Assembly: GCA_016703105.1 (NCBI GenBank) | Contig: JADJCS010000013.1 | Location: forward strand, 62,001 to 126,000 | DNA from: Flavobacteriales bacterium | GTDB lineage: Bacteria; Bacteroidota; Bacteroidia; Flavobacteriales_F; PHOS-HE28 | Length of the DNA: 64,000 nt | Direction: 5' to 3' | Part shown: positions 61,962 to 64,000 of the stretch, one piece after another | How the letters are laid out: the number at the start of each line of letters is the position of its first letter | Position numbering within the stretch: position 1 is the first letter of the stretch | Notes under the pieces: generated by a model | Told to the model about the DNA's origin: nothing | Database searches by the model: none | The model's input: only the letters and a program-made list of their open reading frames with translations | Translations under genes and position numbers: made by a program

Positions 61962-62918
61962 TCAACGCACCCTCCGCCAATCGCTGTTACGCAGGTGGAA
62001 GCGCACCCGCTCCTTCCGTTGCAGCGGTATGTCCCAAACACCGTCGTACGTGACATGGGTGGGAACGAGGAGGCCCTCCTCCAGCGCAAGATCCGCCTTG
62101 ATCGAAATGTCGAAACCCAGGAGCAGTGAGTTGTGGGCGATGCGGTACTCGCGGGCGATCACCTGGCCGGTGGTCTGATCGAACCAGGTGTCCATGTGCT
62201 TGATCACGGTATCGTCCTTGTCGGTCCCCTCCCGGACATCTGCGCTGAAAACCCAGCAGGCGTGGCCATTGCGCGGGTTGCTCCACAGACGGAGGTCATA
62301 GAACGTCGCCATGTATGGATCGAAGAGCGCGAGCTTGTCGCCGATCAACGGTACGCTCGCCAGTTCCTGGCCCGGGTTGAACATGAAGCGCTTCAGTTCG
62401 TTCTTGTATCGCTCGATACGGGAGACAGCATCCCCTTCCACCGTGCGGTCGCGGATCTTACCATCCGCGATCCTCGGTCCTGTGGGGAAGAAAAGGTCCT
62501 CGAAGAGCTCGGCCGTTAGGAACCGATGCTTCCCTTTGGCGTTCCTCAGCTTCCCACGCTCGTAAGCGCTGTCCACCAGGAGCTCCGCATAGGCTCCGGT
62601 CCGCACCAGATGGGCATCCCGGTAGAGCTCTGCCGTTCCGCGTTCGCGCGAATCGCGCACCCGGAGCGTCCCCACCGACCGATGGGGGTGCACCCGCATG
62701 TTGAGGAACGCGTGATGGAAAGTAGTATCCTGCTTTACGCGCTGGATGAACGTGGGCACATCGAATCCCTCCGCCTGGGCCCGCACCACGAACTCGTCAA
62801 GGACGATGGCCCGGAGCACTTCTTCCTGGGCCGTAAGCCTGGAAGCTGAAAGCAACAGCGCGATCGCGATCGAACGGCACACAGCGCAATGGTCAATGGC
62901 GCCGCGTTGGGCCCACAC
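61962..62918 (-). CDS. Exported protein of unknown function
   Basis: 318 residues from GTG 62918, overlapping the upstream gene by 26 nt. A hydrophobic signal (IAIALLLSASRLTAQ) ends near residue 31. The body is beta-rich with FDPYMATFYDLRLWSN, WVFSADVREGTDKDDTVIKHMDTWFDQTTGQVIAREYRIAHNSLLLGFDI, which recalls outer-membrane-lipoprotein-sorting-like folds, but I cannot name a family. The pair with the next gene is conserved in orientation only here, as far as I can see. Confidence 0.7.
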   Translation of the reverse strand: MWAQRGAIDHCAVCRSIAIALLLSASRLTAQEEVLRAIVLDEFVVRAQAEGFDVPTFIQRVKQDTTFHHAFLNMRVHPHRSVGTLRVRDSRERGTAELYRDAHLVRTGAYAELLVDSAYERGKLRNAKGKHRFLTAELFEDLFFPTGPRIADGKIRDRTVEGDAVSRIERYKNELKRFMFNPGQELASVPLIGDKLALFDPYMATFYDLRLWSNPRNGHACWVFSADVREGTDKDDTVIKHMDTWFDQTTGQVIAREYRIAHNSLLLGFDISIKADLALEEGLLVPTHVTYDGVWDIPLQRKERVRFHLRNSDWRRVR

Positions 62919-63624
62919 TGGTATACAGCTCGTACTTCTTGCGCACGTACATCAGGAACTCGTACTGGGTAAGACCCTTGATCAGTTCATCGGGCACCGC
63001 GCAGAAGTCTATGAAATCATCGAAGCTGTCCTGGCTGAGATTGATGATGTCGTACTCTACGTACAGGTGCAACAGTTCCTGCAACAGCGCCCGCTTGCGG
63101 TCCTCGTTCTCCAGGCGCGCCACTTCGCGCTTGCTACGCTCACGCCTGCTGAACTCCTGGTAGAGGAAGGTGATCGGGCTCTGGAATGCGTCCACCGTGC
63201 TCACGCGGTAGTCGCTCTCGCGATAGCCGAGTTTCGCGATGTCCGCTTGGATCTGTTTCAGTGTGCGCTCACTTAGGACGCTGGCTTCGGGAAGGACGAT
63301 CGTCCATGGGCTCAGCATAACGAGGATGTCGTAACTCTCCTTCACCACACTGTCCCGCACGGTGACGGGGCGCGTGACATAGCCACCCAGACCGATCAGC
63401 AAGGTGTCCGTGCGCAGCATGCGCACGGTGAACGTCCCCTCCGCATTGCCGAAGGAACCTGTTCGGGTCCGTTTGTTCACCACCATCAGATCGTAATAAC
63501 TGCCCTGGTGCCCACTGGCCACCACCTTGCCATGCACCGTGACCTCCTCTTGGGCCAGGGTTTGTCCTGCCATCACTAGGCTCGCGAGCAGGCCGAGCAG
63601 AGCCCGCCTAAGGAGTGCATGCAT
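62893..63624 (-). CDS. Exported protein with carboxypeptidase-regulatory-like domain
   Basis: 243 residues from ATG 63624. Signal peptide to about 24 (GQTLAQ). Residues 27-105 look like a carboxypeptidase-regulatory beta domain (VTVHGKVVASGHQGSYYDLMVVNKRTRTGSFGNAEGTFTVRML). The rest is helical and charged (FSRRERSKREVARLENEDRKRALLQELLHLYVEYDIINLSQDSFDDFIDFC), a pattern common in Bacteroidota exported unknowns. First gene of a two-gene unit. Confidence 0.75.
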   Translation of the reverse strand: MHALLRRALLGLLASLVMAGQTLAQEEVTVHGKVVASGHQGSYYDLMVVNKRTRTGSFGNAEGTFTVRMLRTDTLLIGLGGYVTRPVTVRDSVVKESYDILVMLSPWTIVLPEASVLSERTLKQIQADIAKLGYRESDYRVSTVDAFQSPITFLYQEFSRRERSKREVARLENEDRKRALLQELLHLYVEYDIINLSQDSFDDFIDFCAVPDELIKGLTQYEFLMYVRKKYELYTSVGPTRRH

Positions 63625-63630
63625 GGGTGG

Positions 63631-63638
63631 CAAATGTA
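63631..63638 (-). promoter_or_regulatory. -7 box 6 nt before the start codon
   Basis: Minus-strand TACATTTG, exact TAnnTTTG match, followed by CCACCC and ATG 63624; transcription would begin at about the start codon. Confidence 0.5.
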
Positions 63639-63747
63639 TAGGCGGCTACAAGGCCGCGCCGTGGGCAAGGATCGTGCCGCCTCGCTTCGTAACCACGAAT
63701 GGCGAAGGGCCCTCGCTAGCCACGATCGTGGTACGAAGGCCCTTCAT

Positions 63748-64000
63748 GTATGGCCTGTGCATCTGTAAGCCGGGTTCTGTCCCTCCCACCGAAATGAAAG
63801 GTCTCCGTCATCTATCCAGGATCCGCCTTGCGACGGACCTCTATCGACCTACCCGCCGGGAGCGAACGAGCCGCCCGCTGCCCTGCCTTGCGGCAGCACT
63901 TCCCGGCCTATTTGGTCTTTCAGCCCGTGGGGTTTACCAAGCTGCCCTGCTCGCACAGGGCACTGGTGAGCTCTTACCTCACCTTTTCATCCTTGCCTGC
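63748..64000 (-). ncRNA. rnpB: RNase P RNA, 3' part (continues past the window)
   Basis: On the minus strand the window holds the conserved RNase P core: AGAGCTCACCAGTGCC, GGTAAACCCC, AGGTCGATAGAGG, ATAGATGAC and the 3' signature AGAACCCGGCTTACAG. The 5' end with the other half of P4 lies beyond position 64000. The 3' end is approximate. A GGCCCTTC/GAAGGGCC stem at 63704-63745 just downstream may end transcription. Confidence 0.93.

Overview
The window reads as chromosomal DNA of a GC-rich member of the Bacteroidota, most likely a Flavobacteriales-type bacterium. The signs are: seven genes for secreted or exported proteins, most with visible type IX secretion (T9SS) tails (type A sorting tails with a 'PNP' motif, and one gliding-motility type B tail); an exosortase F / PID-CTERM locus; a TonB-dependent receptor paired with a DUF4249 lipoprotein; the short Bacteroidota-type DnaE; and recurrent TAnnTTTG-like -7 boxes with almost no Shine-Dalgarno sequences. 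No genus is claimed.

Layout. 1-3931: end of an ABC exporter ATPase and a permease fused to an M1 peptidase. 3972-8047: an Mrr-type nuclease converging on a dnaE polymerase gene that carries three palindromic insertions. 8224-16510: exported proteins (cupredoxin, purple acid phosphatase, ThuA, T9SS cargo), an MBL hydrolase, an SRPBCC protein and a cyclase-fold protein. 16671-20547: typA, tRNA-Arg(CCG), about 1.4 kb of extreme poly-G sequence that I regard as unreliable, then an Hsp15-like S4 protein. 20625-32936: subtilase, PDZ protein, holin-like protein, AIM24 protein, T9SS type B cargo, a fused 2-oxoacid dehydrogenase E1, an esterase and an M1 aminopeptidase. 33041-33398: tRNA-Pro(GGG) flanked by broken copies of itself. 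33561-40304: PID-CTERM substrate, exosortase XrtF and its partner, a sulfotransferase, glyA, an SGNH-like protein, a YdcF-like lipoprotein and an HTTM pair. 40387-48259: fumarylacetoacetase, RelA/SpoT, then a tightly overlapping fur-STAS-purA string, an RNA methyltransferase and a TonB-like protein. 48381-51263: stress genes (Hsp20, DUF1883, UspA) and fragments of ISAs1 transposases. 51433-55818: TonB receptor/DUF4249 and trxB. 55939-61872: a four-gene marR-adaptor-RND-tolC efflux operon with 4-nt overlaps. 61962-64000: two exported unknowns and the 3' part of RNase P RNA.

How genes work together: the MarR/efflux operon is one drug-export unit under its own repressor; TonB receptor plus DUF4249 is an uptake pair; XrtF, its partner and the PID-CTERM peptide form a protein-sorting unit beside the separate T9SS cargo genes; Fur, STAS, PurA and possibly RsmF are translationally coupled.

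Quality note: four genes (phosphatase, PDZ, purA, TonB receptor) are broken by single-base changes in short homopolymers, and the poly-G block is implausible as biology, so sequence error must be excluded before calling them pseudogenes. The dnaE break is different: it coincides with a 55-nt palindromic insertion.
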